A stretch of 64,000 bases of DNA, taken from Halorussus halophilus (lineage in GTDB: Archaea; Halobacteriota; Halobacteria; Halobacteriales; Haladaptataceae). Location: assembly GCF_008831545.1 (NCBI RefSeq), contig NZ_CP044523.1, positions 1,302,001-1,366,000 on the forward strand. Reading direction: 5' to 3'. A model generated the notes under the pieces. It searched no databases. It was given only the letters and a program-made list of their open reading frames with translations, and was not told the origin of the DNA. This document shows positions 27,760 through 36,256 of this stretch, piece after piece; the first letter of the stretch is position 1; each line of letters opens with the position of its first letter. The translations under genes and the position numbers were made by a program.

Positions 27760-28836
27760 ATGGCCGGGTCGGACGCTGAGGCGTTCACGTACAACGGCGG
27801 CATCGTCGAACCGGGCGAGACCCAGAACATCCGCTACGGTATCAGCGAGACGTATCTGGGCGACCCAGTTCGCATCCCCGTCACCATCGTCAACGGCGCG
27901 GAACCGGGTCCGACGGTGTTCCTCTCCGCGGCGGCCCACGGCGACGAACTGAACGGCATCGAAGTCGTCAGAGAAGTCGCCCACGAGTGGAACCACGACG
28001 ACCTCTGTGGAACCTTAGTCTGCATGCCGGTGCTGAACGTCCCTGGATTTCTGGCCCAAGAACGCTACCTCCCCATCTACGACCGCGACCTGAACCGGTC
28101 GTTCCCCGGACGCGCGGGTTCGACCAGCGCCAAGCGCATGGCCCACCAGATATTCCGCAACTTCATCGCACCGTGTGACCTCGGACTGGACTTTCACACT
28201 TCGACGCGCGGCCGGACGAACATGCTCCACGTTCGTGGGGACACCTCCGACCCCGAAGTCTCTCGACTCGCCAAGGCATTCGGGTCGAACGTCATCATCT
28301 CCTCGTCGGGACCATCGGGAACCTTGCGTCGAGAAGCCAGCGATTACGGCGTCCCGACGATTACCATCGAGATGGGCGAAGCCCATCGCTTCCAGCGACA
28401 GTTCATCGACCGCGGCTTGGAGGGCGTCAAGAGCGTTCTCGCAGAGTACGGTGTCCACCGAACGAACGCGGTTCGTTGGCCGGGCTGGCGCACCATCATC
28501 GACGAGGACATGGAGAAGACGTGGCTCCGGGCGGACACCGGTGGACTGGTCGAGATGCACTACGACCGAGGCTCGCTCGTCTACGAGGGAGACACAATCT
28601 GTACCATCACGAACCCGTTCAAGACCGACAGCGACAGCGTGGAAGCACCCTTCACTGGACTTCTCGTCGGGGTGCTTGAGAACCCGGTCGTCTATCCGGG
28701 GAATCCACTCTGTCACATGGTCGAACTGGAGGCGGACACGCGGCGCGCACTCAAACGTGACCGGGCACAGAGCGACGACCCGAACGGGGACGCGGCACCG
28801 CCACCGGAGCATACGTTGCCGCCCGAGAGTCGGTGA
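27760..28836 (+). CDS. Succinylglutamate desuccinylase/aspartoacylase-family deacylase
   Basis: This is a 358-residue M14-like zinc enzyme. Zinc ligands are in AAAHGDELNG (His and Glu, near residue 53) and GLDFHTSTRGR (His, near residue 145). RDLNRSFPG carries the substrate-binding Asn-Arg pair. TIEMGE near residue 205 has the catalytic glutamate. Members remove acyl groups from N-acyl amino acids. It is divergent from the RimK-RimB fusion gene. A deacylase of this family near rimK is also known in bacteria, so the two may share a glutamate-related substrate. The tail after residue 325 is disordered. Confidence 0.88.
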   Translation: MAGSDAEAFTYNGGIVEPGETQNIRYGISETYLGDPVRIPVTIVNGAEPGPTVFLSAAAHGDELNGIEVVREVAHEWNHDDLCGTLVCMPVLNVPGFLAQERYLPIYDRDLNRSFPGRAGSTSAKRMAHQIFRNFIAPCDLGLDFHTSTRGRTNMLHVRGDTSDPEVSRLAKAFGSNVIISSSGPSGTLRREASDYGVPTITIEMGEAHRFQRQFIDRGLEGVKSVLAEYGVHRTNAVRWPGWRTIIDEDMEKTWLRADTGGLVEMHYDRGSLVYEGDTICTITNPFKTDSDSVEAPFTGLLVGVLENPVVYPGNPLCHMVELEADTRRALKRDRAQSDDPNGDAAPPPEHTLPPESR

Positions 28837-28853
28837 CGATTGAAAATATCTAG

Positions 28854-28858
28854 TTTTT
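28854..28858 (+). terminator. T-run after the deacylase gene
   Basis: TTTTT, 18 nt after the stop codon, is a typical archaeal oligo-T terminator and separates this gene from the sdh operon. Confidence 0.4.
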
Positions 28859-28985
28859 CTACTTCCCGACTCTTTCTCCGTCGGAACCGGCGTCGTCTCT
28901 CACTGCGTTGACTTCATCGAGCGAACAGACGGACAGAGGTAGAAACTTCTATTTGCCCCGAGTCCAACCCTCCGAACGGACAAGT

Positions 28986-29378
28986 ATGAGTCAATCGTAT
29001 AATCGAGGCCTCATCGAAGATTTCGGCCGCTGGCGGGAGTTTACGGCCGGAATGTGGGCCTGGATACTTCACAAGTTCACCGGGTGGGTACTCATCGGCT
29101 ACCTGTTCACTCATATCGCCGTACTGAGTACCGCTATGTCCGGGTCTGACGCGTACACGACGACGATTCAGGGGCTCGAAAGCCTGCTCGTCGTCCGCGT
29201 CATGGAGGTCGGACTGCTGGCCGTCGCCGTCTTCCACATTCTGAACGGCGTCCGCCTGCTGTTCGTAGACCTCGGCCTCGGACTGGAATCGCAAGACAAG
29301 AGCTTCTACGCGTCGCTCGTCGTCACCGCACTCATCGTGCTGGCGAGTATTCCGACGTTCATCGAGGGGGCCTTCTAA
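28986..29378 (+). CDS. sdhC: Succinate dehydrogenase cytochrome b556 subunit
   Basis: This is a 130-residue membrane anchor with three transmembrane segments. [19 protein letters not shown] near residues 27-45 contains conserved histidines that could ligate haem b, and [11 protein letters not shown] near residue 88 is the second typical segment. It binds quinone and anchors SdhAB to the cytoplasmic membrane. ATG 28986 (MSQSYNRGL) begins the conserved part, and 1 bp separates its stop from sdhD. Confidence 0.93.
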   Translation: MSQSYNRGLIEDFGRWREFTAGMWAWILHKFTGWVLIGYLFTHIAVLSTAMSGSDAYTTTIQGLESLLVVRVMEVGLLAVAVFHILNGVRLLFVDLGLGLESQDKSFYASLVVTALIVLASIPTFIEGAF

Positions 29379-29379
29379 A

Positions 29380-29748
29380 ATGGCAGAGCGCTACTCCTCG
29401 TTCAGCAGCGGGAGTCTCCCGTGGCTGCTCCAGCGCGTGACGGCGGCGTTCCTCGTCGCAGTGCTGGCGTTCCACTTCTTCCTGCTGCACTTCTACCACC
29501 ACGCCTACGAGGTCACGTTCGCCGGAACGACGGCCCGCATGGAGCAGTGGGGCTACCTCCTCACAATGATACTGTTCCTGTTGACCGCAACGTTCCACGG
29601 TGTCAACGGCGTCTACGCCGCACTGTTGAATCAGGGCCTCACCGGGAGCACGAAGCGCGCAGTGCAACTCGTCCTCGGAATCGCGGGCCTCGCGCTGGCG
29701 TTCCAAGGCGTCCGACTCGCGCTGGTCATGTCGGGAGTGATAGCATGA
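29380..29748 (+). CDS. sdhD: Succinate dehydrogenase membrane anchor subunit
   Basis: This is a 122-residue second membrane anchor with three spans. SSGSLPWLLQRVTAAFLVAVLAFH near its N-terminus and FHGVNGVYAAL near residue 70 mirror the SdhC pattern. It works with SdhC in quinone binding. It overlaps sdhB by 4 bp (ATGA). Confidence 0.93.
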   Translation: MAERYSSFSSGSLPWLLQRVTAAFLVAVLAFHFFLLHFYHHAYEVTFAGTTARMEQWGYLLTMILFLLTATFHGVNGVYAALLNQGLTGSTKRAVQLVLGIAGLALAFQGVRLALVMSGVIA

Positions 29749-30644
29749 GTACGCAAATCGAAGAATCAGAGACCGAAGCACAGGAGCAAGAGGCCGAAGC
29801 GGAAGAGGCCGAACTACCGGCCGAACAAGAACCGCAGACGCCGGGCGACCGACGTCGCGCCGAGAAGCGTGAGCGCCGCGAGCAGGAGACTGCCTCGGAA
29901 CCGGTCGCAGAGACCGACGACACCTTCAAGATGAAGGTGTTCCGCTACGACCCCGAAGTCGAGGGGAAGATGGAACCGCGCTTCGACGACTTCTACGTCC
30001 CCAAGAAGAAGGGGATGACCGTCCTCGACGCGCTCATCTACGCTCGCGACCGTTTCGACACGACGCTCACCTTCCGCCACTCGTGCCGACAGGCCGTCTG
30101 TGGCTCCGACGCGCTGTTCATCAACGGTCGCCAGCGACTCGGCTGTCAGACTCAGATTTCGGACCTCGACACGCCGGTTCGCATCGAACCGTTGCCCCAT
30201 CAGGACGTCGTCAAGGACCTGGTCGTGGACATGGAACACTTCTACGACCAGATGGAGGCGGTCGAGCCGTTCTTCCAACCCGACGAGACGCCGGGCGACG
30301 AACTCGAAGAGCAACGACAGAGCCGCGAGAACCGCGAGAAAGTGAAGATGTCCACGCGCTGCATCTGGTGTGGCGCGTGTATGTCCTCGTGTAACGTCGC
30401 GGCGGGCGACAACCAGTATCTCGGTCCGGCGGCCATCAACAAGGCGTATCGGTTCGCCATGGACGAGCGCGAAGGCGAGAACATGAAGGAACATCGCCTG
30501 AACGTGATGGACCAAGAACACGGCGTCTGGCGCTGCCAGACCCAGTTCTCCTGTACGAACGTCTGTCCGAAAGATATCCCGCTGACCGAACACATCCAGG
30601 AACTCAAGCGGGAAGCAGTGAAGCAAAACCTCAAATTCTGGTAA
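29745..30644 (+). CDS. sdhB: Succinate dehydrogenase iron-sulfur subunit
   Basis: This is a 299-residue Fe-S subunit of respiratory complex II. After a 60-residue charged extension, MKVFRYDPEVEGK begins the conserved domain. CRQAVCGSDALFINGRQRLGC binds the 2Fe-2S cluster. CIWCGACMSSCNVA and CTNVCPKD bind the 4Fe-4S and 3Fe-4S clusters. The extension, rich in Glu/Ala then Arg/Glu, is longer than in bacterial SdhB. ATG 29745 overlaps the sdhD stop, so translation is coupled. Confidence 0.96.
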   Translation: MSTQIEESETEAQEQEAEAEEAELPAEQEPQTPGDRRRAEKRERREQETASEPVAETDDTFKMKVFRYDPEVEGKMEPRFDDFYVPKKKGMTVLDALIYARDRFDTTLTFRHSCRQAVCGSDALFINGRQRLGCQTQISDLDTPVRIEPLPHQDVVKDLVVDMEHFYDQMEAVEPFFQPDETPGDELEEQRQSRENREKVKMSTRCIWCGACMSSCNVAAGDNQYLGPAAINKAYRFAMDEREGENMKEHRLNVMDQEHGVWRCQTQFSCTNVCPKDIPLTEHIQELKREAVKQNLKFW

Positions 30645-30659
30645 TCCTAAGCCTCAATC

Positions 30660-32495
30660 ATGCACGAACACGACGTACTCGTCGTCGGTGCTGGCGGCGC
30701 GGGACTTCGGGCGGCCATCGCCGCTCACGAGGAGGGCGCAGACGTAGCCCTCGTCACGAAGCTCCACCCCGTGCGAAGCCACACCGGCGCGGCAGAAGGC
30801 GGTATCAACGCGGCACTCCGCGACGGCGACGACTGGGAACTGCACGCCTACGACACGATGAAGGGGTCGGACTACCTCGGCGACGCCCCCGCAATCGAGA
30901 CGCTGGCACAGGACAGTCCCAAAGAGACGGTGCAACTCGAACACTGGGGGATGCCGTTCTCCCGCGAAGACGACGGACGCGTCTCTCAGCGACCGTTCGG
31001 CGGCCTCTCGTTCCCAAGAACCACGTACGCCGGAGCAGAGACGGGACACCACCTGCTCCACACGATGTACGAACAGGTCGTCAAGCGCGGCATCAAGGTG
31101 TACGACGAGTGGTACGTGAGCCGACTCGCCGTCACCGACCACGACGACCCCGAGGAGCGAGAGTGTCACGGTGTCGTCGGCTACGACATCAAGACCGGCC
31201 AGATTCAGGGCTTCAAGGCCCGGAACGGCGTCATCCTCGCGACCGGTGGTCTCGGTCAGGTGTACGACCACACGACGAACGCCGTCGCCAACACAGGCGA
31301 CGGAGCCGCGATGGCATATCGTGCGGGCGTCCCACTGGAGGACATGGAGTTCATCCAGTTCCACCCGACGACGCTCCCCTCCACGGGTGTCCTCATCTCC
31401 GAAGGCGTCCGTGGCGAAGGTGGCATCCTCTACAACAACGAGGGCGAGCGGTTCATGTTCGAGTACGGCTACGCGAACAACGACGGCGAACTCGCCTCTC
31501 GTGACGTGGTCGCCCGCGCGGAACTCACCGAGGTCAACAACGGTCGTGGCGTCGAGGACGAGTACGTCCACCTCGACATGCGCCACCTCGGCGAAGAGCG
31601 CATCACCGACCGCCTCGAAAACATCCTCCACCTCGCACGCGACTTCGAAGGTGTGGACGCGCTCGAAGAGCCGATGCCGGTCAAGCCCGGCCAGCACTAC
31701 GCGATGGGTGGCGTCGAAACCGACGAGAACGGCGAGACCTGTATCTCCGGACTCTACGCCGCGGGCGAGTGTGCCTGCGTCTCGGTCCACGGGTCGAACC
31801 GCCTCGGCGGCAACGCGCTGCCGGAACTCATCGTCTTCGGTGCGCGCGCCGGACGCCACGCCGCGGGCACAGACCTCGGTGAAGCCGAGATTTCGACCGG
31901 CGAGACCGAGGAGACGGAGTTCGAAGACGGTCTCGACACGCCAGTCGAACCCGGTGCAGTGGCGACGAGCGACGAGGACGCGGTTGCCGACGGTGGGACC
32001 GCTATCACCAGTCCCGACGAGACCGTTCGCCACGCCGTCGAGAACGAGCGAACGCGCGTGGACCACCTCCTGGAAAAGGACGAGGGCGTCCAGCAGGCCG
32101 AACTCCGCGAGAAGCTCCAGAAGTCGATGACGGAGAACGTCAACGTCTTCCGGAACGAAGAGGGCCTGAAACAGGCGCTCGAAGACATCCGCGAAGTCCG
32201 CGAACGCTACGAGGACGTGTACGTCAACGACCCGTCTCGCACCTTCAACACGGACCTCATCCACACCATCGAGATGCAGAACCTGCTCGACCTCGCCGAA
32301 TCCATCACGCTCGGTGCGCTCGCGCGCGACGAGTTCCGCGGCGCACACTGGCGACAGGAGCACCAAGAGCGCAAAGACGACGAGTGGCTCAAGCACACGC
32401 TGCTGTCGTGGAACGAGGGCACGCCGAAGCTCTGGTACAAGCCGACCATCTTGGACGGCGAAAAAGAGTACGAGCCGAAAGAACGTAGCTACTAA
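30660..32495 (+). CDS. sdhA: Succinate dehydrogenase flavoprotein subunit
   Basis: This 611-residue flavoprotein oxidises succinate to fumarate in the TCA cycle. The FAD Rossmann motif VVGAGGAGLRAAI is at residues 8-20. The histidine in VRSHTGAAEGGINAA should carry the covalent FAD. The substrate site includes HPTTLPSTGVL near residue 240 and HYAMGGVETDENGET near residue 345. An acidic insertion lies around residues 405-450. It is the last gene of sdhCDBA, and a T6 run follows the stop. Confidence 0.97.
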   Translation: MHEHDVLVVGAGGAGLRAAIAAHEEGADVALVTKLHPVRSHTGAAEGGINAALRDGDDWELHAYDTMKGSDYLGDAPAIETLAQDSPKETVQLEHWGMPFSREDDGRVSQRPFGGLSFPRTTYAGAETGHHLLHTMYEQVVKRGIKVYDEWYVSRLAVTDHDDPEERECHGVVGYDIKTGQIQGFKARNGVILATGGLGQVYDHTTNAVANTGDGAAMAYRAGVPLEDMEFIQFHPTTLPSTGVLISEGVRGEGGILYNNEGERFMFEYGYANNDGELASRDVVARAELTEVNNGRGVEDEYVHLDMRHLGEERITDRLENILHLARDFEGVDALEEPMPVKPGQHYAMGGVETDENGETCISGLYAAGECACVSVHGSNRLGGNALPELIVFGARAGRHAAGTDLGEAEISTGETEETEFEDGLDTPVEPGAVATSDEDAVADGGTAITSPDETVRHAVENERTRVDHLLEKDEGVQQAELREKLQKSMTENVNVFRNEEGLKQALEDIREVRERYEDVYVNDPSRTFNTDLIHTIEMQNLLDLAESITLGALARDEFRGAHWRQEHQERKDDEWLKHTLLSWNEGTPKLWYKPTILDGEKEYEPKERSY

Positions 32496-32507
32496 CGACC
32501 GACGACC

Positions 32508-32513
32508 TTTTTT
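32508..32513 (+). terminator. T-run after sdhA
   Basis: TTTTTT 13 nt after the sdhA stop is the probable terminator of the sdh operon. The following 32514-32716 is GC-rich and holds two short palindromes (GGCGCGCTTCGCGCGCC and ACGGCCGCAGGCCGT) and a CAGCACAGCTACAGCACGG run. Confidence 0.5.
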
Positions 32514-32716
32514 CTCGTCGGGTGACGACGGCGCGCTTCGCGCGCCTTGCCACCACTCTTTGCTCACGGCCGCAGGCCGTCTACTCGCGTCTGCGCCGTG
32601 CTGGTGCGTCTACCGCAGCCGCCGACCGTGCCACAGCACAGCTACAGCACGGCTACAGCACAGCACGACTCCGCCCCGCACCGCCAGCGCGCCGCAGGAG
32701 CGCGATTGTGGCGATT

Positions 32717-32917
32717 CTACCCTGCCAGCCCCAGCATCTTCAGCAGGTCCACGCTGTAGCCGAGGTAGCTGACGACTTTGAATCCGAGGTAGACGCCGAC
32801 GATGCCCATCACGCCGGGGAGTTCCGGCGGGACCGGCGCGGGCAGTTGGAGCAACTCGAACAGTGCCCCAGTGACGAATCCCGTCAGGAGCGCGAGTATC
32901 GTGATTGTCGTGTTCAT
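32717..32917 (-). CDS. XapX domain (DUF1427) small membrane protein
   Basis: This is a 66-residue protein with two hydrophobic helices joined by LQLPAPVPPELPGVMGIVG, the XapX/DUF1427 signature. The family is small and of unknown function, and the E. coli namesake lies near xanthosine genes. I begin at ATG 32917 (MNTTITILALL). It is convergent with the sdh operon. Confidence 0.85.
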   Translation of the reverse strand: MNTTITILALLTGFVTGALFELLQLPAPVPPELPGVMGIVGVYLGFKVVSYLGYSVDLLKMLGLAG

Positions 32918-33283
32918 GTAGCCGTCTGCTGACCCAGACGACAAAAACAGTTTGCTATCCAGCGGAATCAGAAACTGATATAAAAATGTTTTGACTGTTT
33001 CACTAGATTCTATCGGGCTGTAGAGCCGCTATCAACCCCGATATTTGGGGAAACCCTGATCTATCGGTCGATTCGTCCCGTCCAGGGTGGTCGTAGCTTC
33101 CTCACGGCCACGACCGCACTGGACGACTGAAATACACGTTTCCGCAGTCGCATTTCCAACACATTCCAACTCGGGCAGGTGCCCGATGCGGCCCACGTTC
33201 CCCAACGTGGGACCGCGTTAGATGACGCAGTGCAGTTTCCCGTGCTGAATCGGCTCAGCGGGAGTCCGTCCGGCGTTCGCCGG
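32918..33283. other. 366 bp spacer with hairpins, no gene
   Basis: The first 90 bp are AT-rich, with ATATAAAAATG near 32978 as a possible promoter element. Downstream, CCCCGATATTTGGGG (near 33037) and CCCACGTT-CCCC-AACGTGGG (about 33192-33211) form hairpins. I found no acidic reading frame. It might be the remnant of a mobile element, but nothing identifies one. Confidence 0.35.
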
Positions 33284-33460
33284 TTATCGCCACTGCGAGA
33301 GGGTGTGTGACTCGTCGTACGGCATGGACATCCATGCCTCTTCGTTCGACACGTCCGCGATGACGGTCGTCTGTCCATCCTGGCTGTCGTCGATAGCCAG
33401 CATAACTTCGCCGTCTTCGAACGATTCGTCCAGGTCGTCAGTGGGGATGGTCCAACTCAA
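33284..33460 (-). CDS. DUF7556-like small acidic protein
   Basis: This is a 58-residue acidic protein starting at a TTG: MSWTIPTDDLDESFED, then EVMLAIDDSQDGQ, TTVIADVSNEEAWMSM and a DESHTLSQWR ending. The VMLAID ... VIADVSNEEAW pattern matches a tiny Halobacteria family I know as DUF7556. GGTGA, 7 nt upstream of the TTG, is a plausible Shine-Dalgarno sequence. The in-frame stop just upstream leaves no earlier start. Function is unknown. Confidence 0.65.
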   Translation of the reverse strand: MSWTIPTDDLDESFEDGEVMLAIDDSQDGQTTVIADVSNEEAWMSMPYDESHTLSQWR

Positions 33461-33585
33461 GGTAGGTCACCGTCTCTGCGTGATTCTTTCTTGCCCCGAC
33501 TACCCCTTTAGTATGCGCCACTTTCCCGACCGTAACAGACCGTTACGCCCGTGAAATCGATAGTGGAACGATGTGAAACGATTAC

Positions 33586-35832
33586 TCAAGCCGCCCGACG
33601 AGCCAACAGAGCGGCCGCGAGCAGGGCGACTACTGCAATTACCGGGGTGAAGCCCGGAATCGTTCCACTGTTCTCGTTTCCGTCGCCGGACGAGGTGTCG
33701 GTCGCGGCGTTCGCGTCTTGCTGTCCGACGTTCACCGTCAGTTCCTTGGTGACGCTCGCCCCGTACTCGTCAGTCACCACGACTGTAACCGTCTTGGTAC
33801 CGGGCGTGCCGAAACTGTGCTCGACAGAGGTACCTGTCACTTCGCCGTCGCCGAACTGCCACGTTACGGTCACGTCACCGACTTCGTCCGTCACGTCCGC
33901 CGTGAAGGTCGCGGCTTTGCCGACCGACACGTCCTTCGGTGCGTCGATGCTCGCAGTCGGTTCGTCGTTGACTATCACCGTCGCCGTCGCGGAGTCGCGC
34001 AGTCCCGCGGCGTCGGTGACGGTCAGAGTCACGTTCGTCTCGCCGAGGTCCGAGAACGTGGCGCTCGCCGTCTCGCCGCTCTGGGTCGCACCCGCGATGG
34101 ACCACTCGTAGCTTTCGAGGGTTCCGTTCTCGGCGCTTGACCCGCTCGCGTCGAGCGTAATCTCCTCGCCGACCAGCACGGATTGTGGTCCCGCGATGTT
34201 CGCTTCCGGCGCGGCGACGGCCGTCACCGCGAGCGTACCGGTCCCCATCACATCTGCCGAAAGCGTCGCAGTGCCGTTGGTCTCGGAGACGAGCGTCGTG
34301 TTTCGAAGCACCCAGCCGTCGTCGGTGCGCTGTGCGACGCGCAGGTCCGACAGTTCGGCGTCGAGTGCCTCGGTCGGCACCGAGAACTCGACAGTCGCCG
34401 AACCGTTTTCGAGCGCGTCGGGGCCACCGAGCGTCACCGCGTAGACGGGTCGGCCGGGCGGAGAGAGCGCGGAGACGTCCGCTTCTTCTGCAACGGTCAG
34501 CACGCCCGAGACGTTCGCGTCCGAGAGCGTGACCGAGCGGACGGGAGAACCTTCGAGCACCACCGTCGAACCGCTCGCGTTCGGTGCACTGTCTTCGATT
34601 GCAGCGACCGCAGGACCGCCGATGCGGACGAGCCACCCGTCGCGGTTGTCTCCGTAGCTGGTCGTCTCACCGACCGCGAGGTAGCCGCCACCGTTGCCGT
34701 GGATGACCGGCCAGAACTTGTCCCACGAACGCTGACCGTACGAGCGCTCCCACTGCTTCTTGCCGTCGGCGTCCACTTTCAGCATCCAGCCGTCCGCACC
34801 GTTCTGGCTCAACTTGTTCTTCGCGCCCGAGAGGACGAAGCCACCGTCGTCGTCGGCCAGCACGCCGTAGAAGGCGTCGTCTCGCGGGGTGCCGAAGGTC
34901 CGCTCCCACTCGACGGTACCGTCGCCCGCGATTTTCAGGGCCCACGCGTCCTGTTGGTCGTCGCCGTTGTCGATGCTCCGTCCGGCGAGGACGAACCCAC
35001 CGTCGGCTTTCGTTGCGTCGTGAATCCGGTTGAGTTCGGCACCGCCGTAGGTGCGCTCCCATTCGAGTTCGCCCTCGCTATCGGTCTTCATGACCCACGC
35101 GTCGGAGGGGTCGGTGCCGTCGCCGCGAATCGTCCCGGTCAACAGCAGTTTGCCGGAGTTCGTGACGAACAGCGAGTTGATGTACTCGTCGGCGCTCGAC
35201 CGAGGCGTGTCGTACTGCTCGCTCCAGACTTCCTCGCCGTTCCGGTCGAGTTCCATCAGCCACGCCTCGGTGTCGCCGTCTTTCTGCCAGCCACCGACGT
35301 AGATGGCGTTGCCCGACTGTTCGAGCGTCCAGAAGGCGTCCGGTCCGTCGTCGCCGTAGGTGCGTTCCCACTGGACCTCGCCGCTCTCGTCTATCTTCAG
35401 GACCCAGCCGTCCGAGTTCTCGCGACTGCCTTCACTCTCGAACCCAGAGAGGAGGTAGCCGCCATCGGTTGCCTGCACGTCGAACAGTCGGTCGGTCCCG
35501 GAACCGCCGTAGGTGCGCTCCCACTCCGTCCGACCGCTCTCGTCCACGAGCGCGACGTAGCCGTCGTGTCTGCCGTCGCTCGTGGACGCGTCGGTCCATC
35601 CGACGACGAGGTAACCGCCATCGACGCGGATACCTTTCGTCAGTTTGTCGTCGCCCTGTCCGCCGACTGCCACGCTCCACCGCTCGGTTAAGTCGGGCAT
35701 GTCGGCGGCGTTCGCCGACGTACTCGTCACGTTCGTGTCCACGCTCGTCGTGTCGGTTGCGGCTACCGACCCACTGATCGGTGCGCCGACGACGAGTAGC
35801 GTCAGTAGGACGCTAACGAGCGCGCGTCTCAT
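33586..35832 (-). CDS. Secreted beta-propeller/PKD surface protein with PGF-CTERM anchor
   Basis: This is a 748-residue exported protein. MRRALVSVLLTLLVVGAPISG is a Sec signal peptide. Residues about 45-400 hold at least six blades, each ending in a variant of WERTYGG after DGWVLKIDESGE-type strands, so a six- or seven-bladed propeller is expected. A carbohydrate- or adhesin-like region and two PKD-type domains (about 540-710) follow. The C-terminus, a Ser/Asp/Gly linker then GTIPGFTPVIAVV and two arginines, is the PGF-CTERM signal for archaeosortase and lipid attachment. The start is ATG 35832. It marks the left edge of the surface locus and has a TAACAAAG motif 140 bp upstream. Confidence 0.85.
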   Translation of the reverse strand: MRRALVSVLLTLLVVGAPISGSVAATDTTSVDTNVTSTSANAADMPDLTERWSVAVGGQGDDKLTKGIRVDGGYLVVGWTDASTSDGRHDGYVALVDESGRTEWERTYGGSGTDRLFDVQATDGGYLLSGFESEGSRENSDGWVLKIDESGEVQWERTYGDDGPDAFWTLEQSGNAIYVGGWQKDGDTEAWLMELDRNGEEVWSEQYDTPRSSADEYINSLFVTNSGKLLLTGTIRGDGTDPSDAWVMKTDSEGELEWERTYGGAELNRIHDATKADGGFVLAGRSIDNGDDQQDAWALKIAGDGTVEWERTFGTPRDDAFYGVLADDDGGFVLSGAKNKLSQNGADGWMLKVDADGKKQWERSYGQRSWDKFWPVIHGNGGGYLAVGETTSYGDNRDGWLVRIGGPAVAAIEDSAPNASGSTVVLEGSPVRSVTLSDANVSGVLTVAEEADVSALSPPGRPVYAVTLGGPDALENGSATVEFSVPTEALDAELSDLRVAQRTDDGWVLRNTTLVSETNGTATLSADVMGTGTLAVTAVAAPEANIAGPQSVLVGEEITLDASGSSAENGTLESYEWSIAGATQSGETASATFSDLGETNVTLTVTDAAGLRDSATATVIVNDEPTASIDAPKDVSVGKAATFTADVTDEVGDVTVTWQFGDGEVTGTSVEHSFGTPGTKTVTVVVTDEYGASVTKELTVNVGQQDANAATDTSSGDGNENSGTIPGFTPVIAVVALLAAALLARRAA

Positions 35833-35974
35833 TGTCGATTCCCCCGTTCGTGTATCCCAGTCTGTAATTCCATGGTAACTTGCCGTTGTTCGGTAGTATT
35901 CCGACGTTAGCTCGTCGTCCGCTTCGCCTAGCGCCACGAACCGGACGTTACTCTCGATATATCCGTTTTCAGGG

Positions 35975-35988
35975 CTTTGTTATACGCC
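35975..35988 (-). promoter_or_regulatory. TAACAAAG motif, site A
   Basis: GGCGTATAACAAAG on the minus strand is identical over 14 bases to the sites at 47796 and 55743. It points toward the propeller/PKD gene (ATG 35832). Confidence 0.6.
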
Positions 35989-36130
35989 GATTGAATCGGG
36001 AGTAGGGCCGCTCTGAACCGCTGTTCGCTCGAAAGCATCGACCGACGCGGTACTCGTTTCAGTCAGCTGGAATTCGCCGGACGACACCGAACCTGCACGA
36101 GTAACGACTGACTACTGACCGACAGCCAGG

Positions 36131-36141
36131 GGATAACAAAG
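36131..36141 (+). promoter_or_regulatory. TAACAAAG motif, site B
   Basis: GGATAACAAAG precedes the DUF1616 gene at 36257. An ATG at 36168, in a small frame ending in the ATGA of 36257, begins 27 nt after it. Confidence 0.55.
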
Positions 36142-36256
36142 TGGCAACGACTCGATAGCGATTCGTAATGAGTTCTCGAAGCGGTGGCCAGCCCGACCGA
36201 CAGCCCGTCTGCCGGTTCTCCGGCCGACGAGACGTACACCGGACACCACACCAACT

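Larger units (their letters stand above)
35833..36256. other. Divergent regulatory region at the left edge of the surface locus
   Basis: This 424 bp gap separates the propeller gene and the DUF1616 gene. It carries two TAACAAAG motifs pointing outward (minus 35975-35988, plus 36131-36141). Nothing else is recognised except a 30-codon frame from 36168 whose stop overlaps the ATG at 36257 (ATGA). That frame may be a leader peptide or chance. Confidence 0.5.

Noticed and set aside
30654-32567. 637-codon open frame antisense to sdhA
   Set aside because: It mirrors the coding strand of sdhA, a known effect of GC-rich haloarchaeal codon bias. The translation shows no domain, and sdhA is unambiguous.
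32918-33283. Insertion sequence remnant (TnpB or transposase)
   Set aside because: Hairpins are present, but no transposase motif or terminal repeats could be identified.
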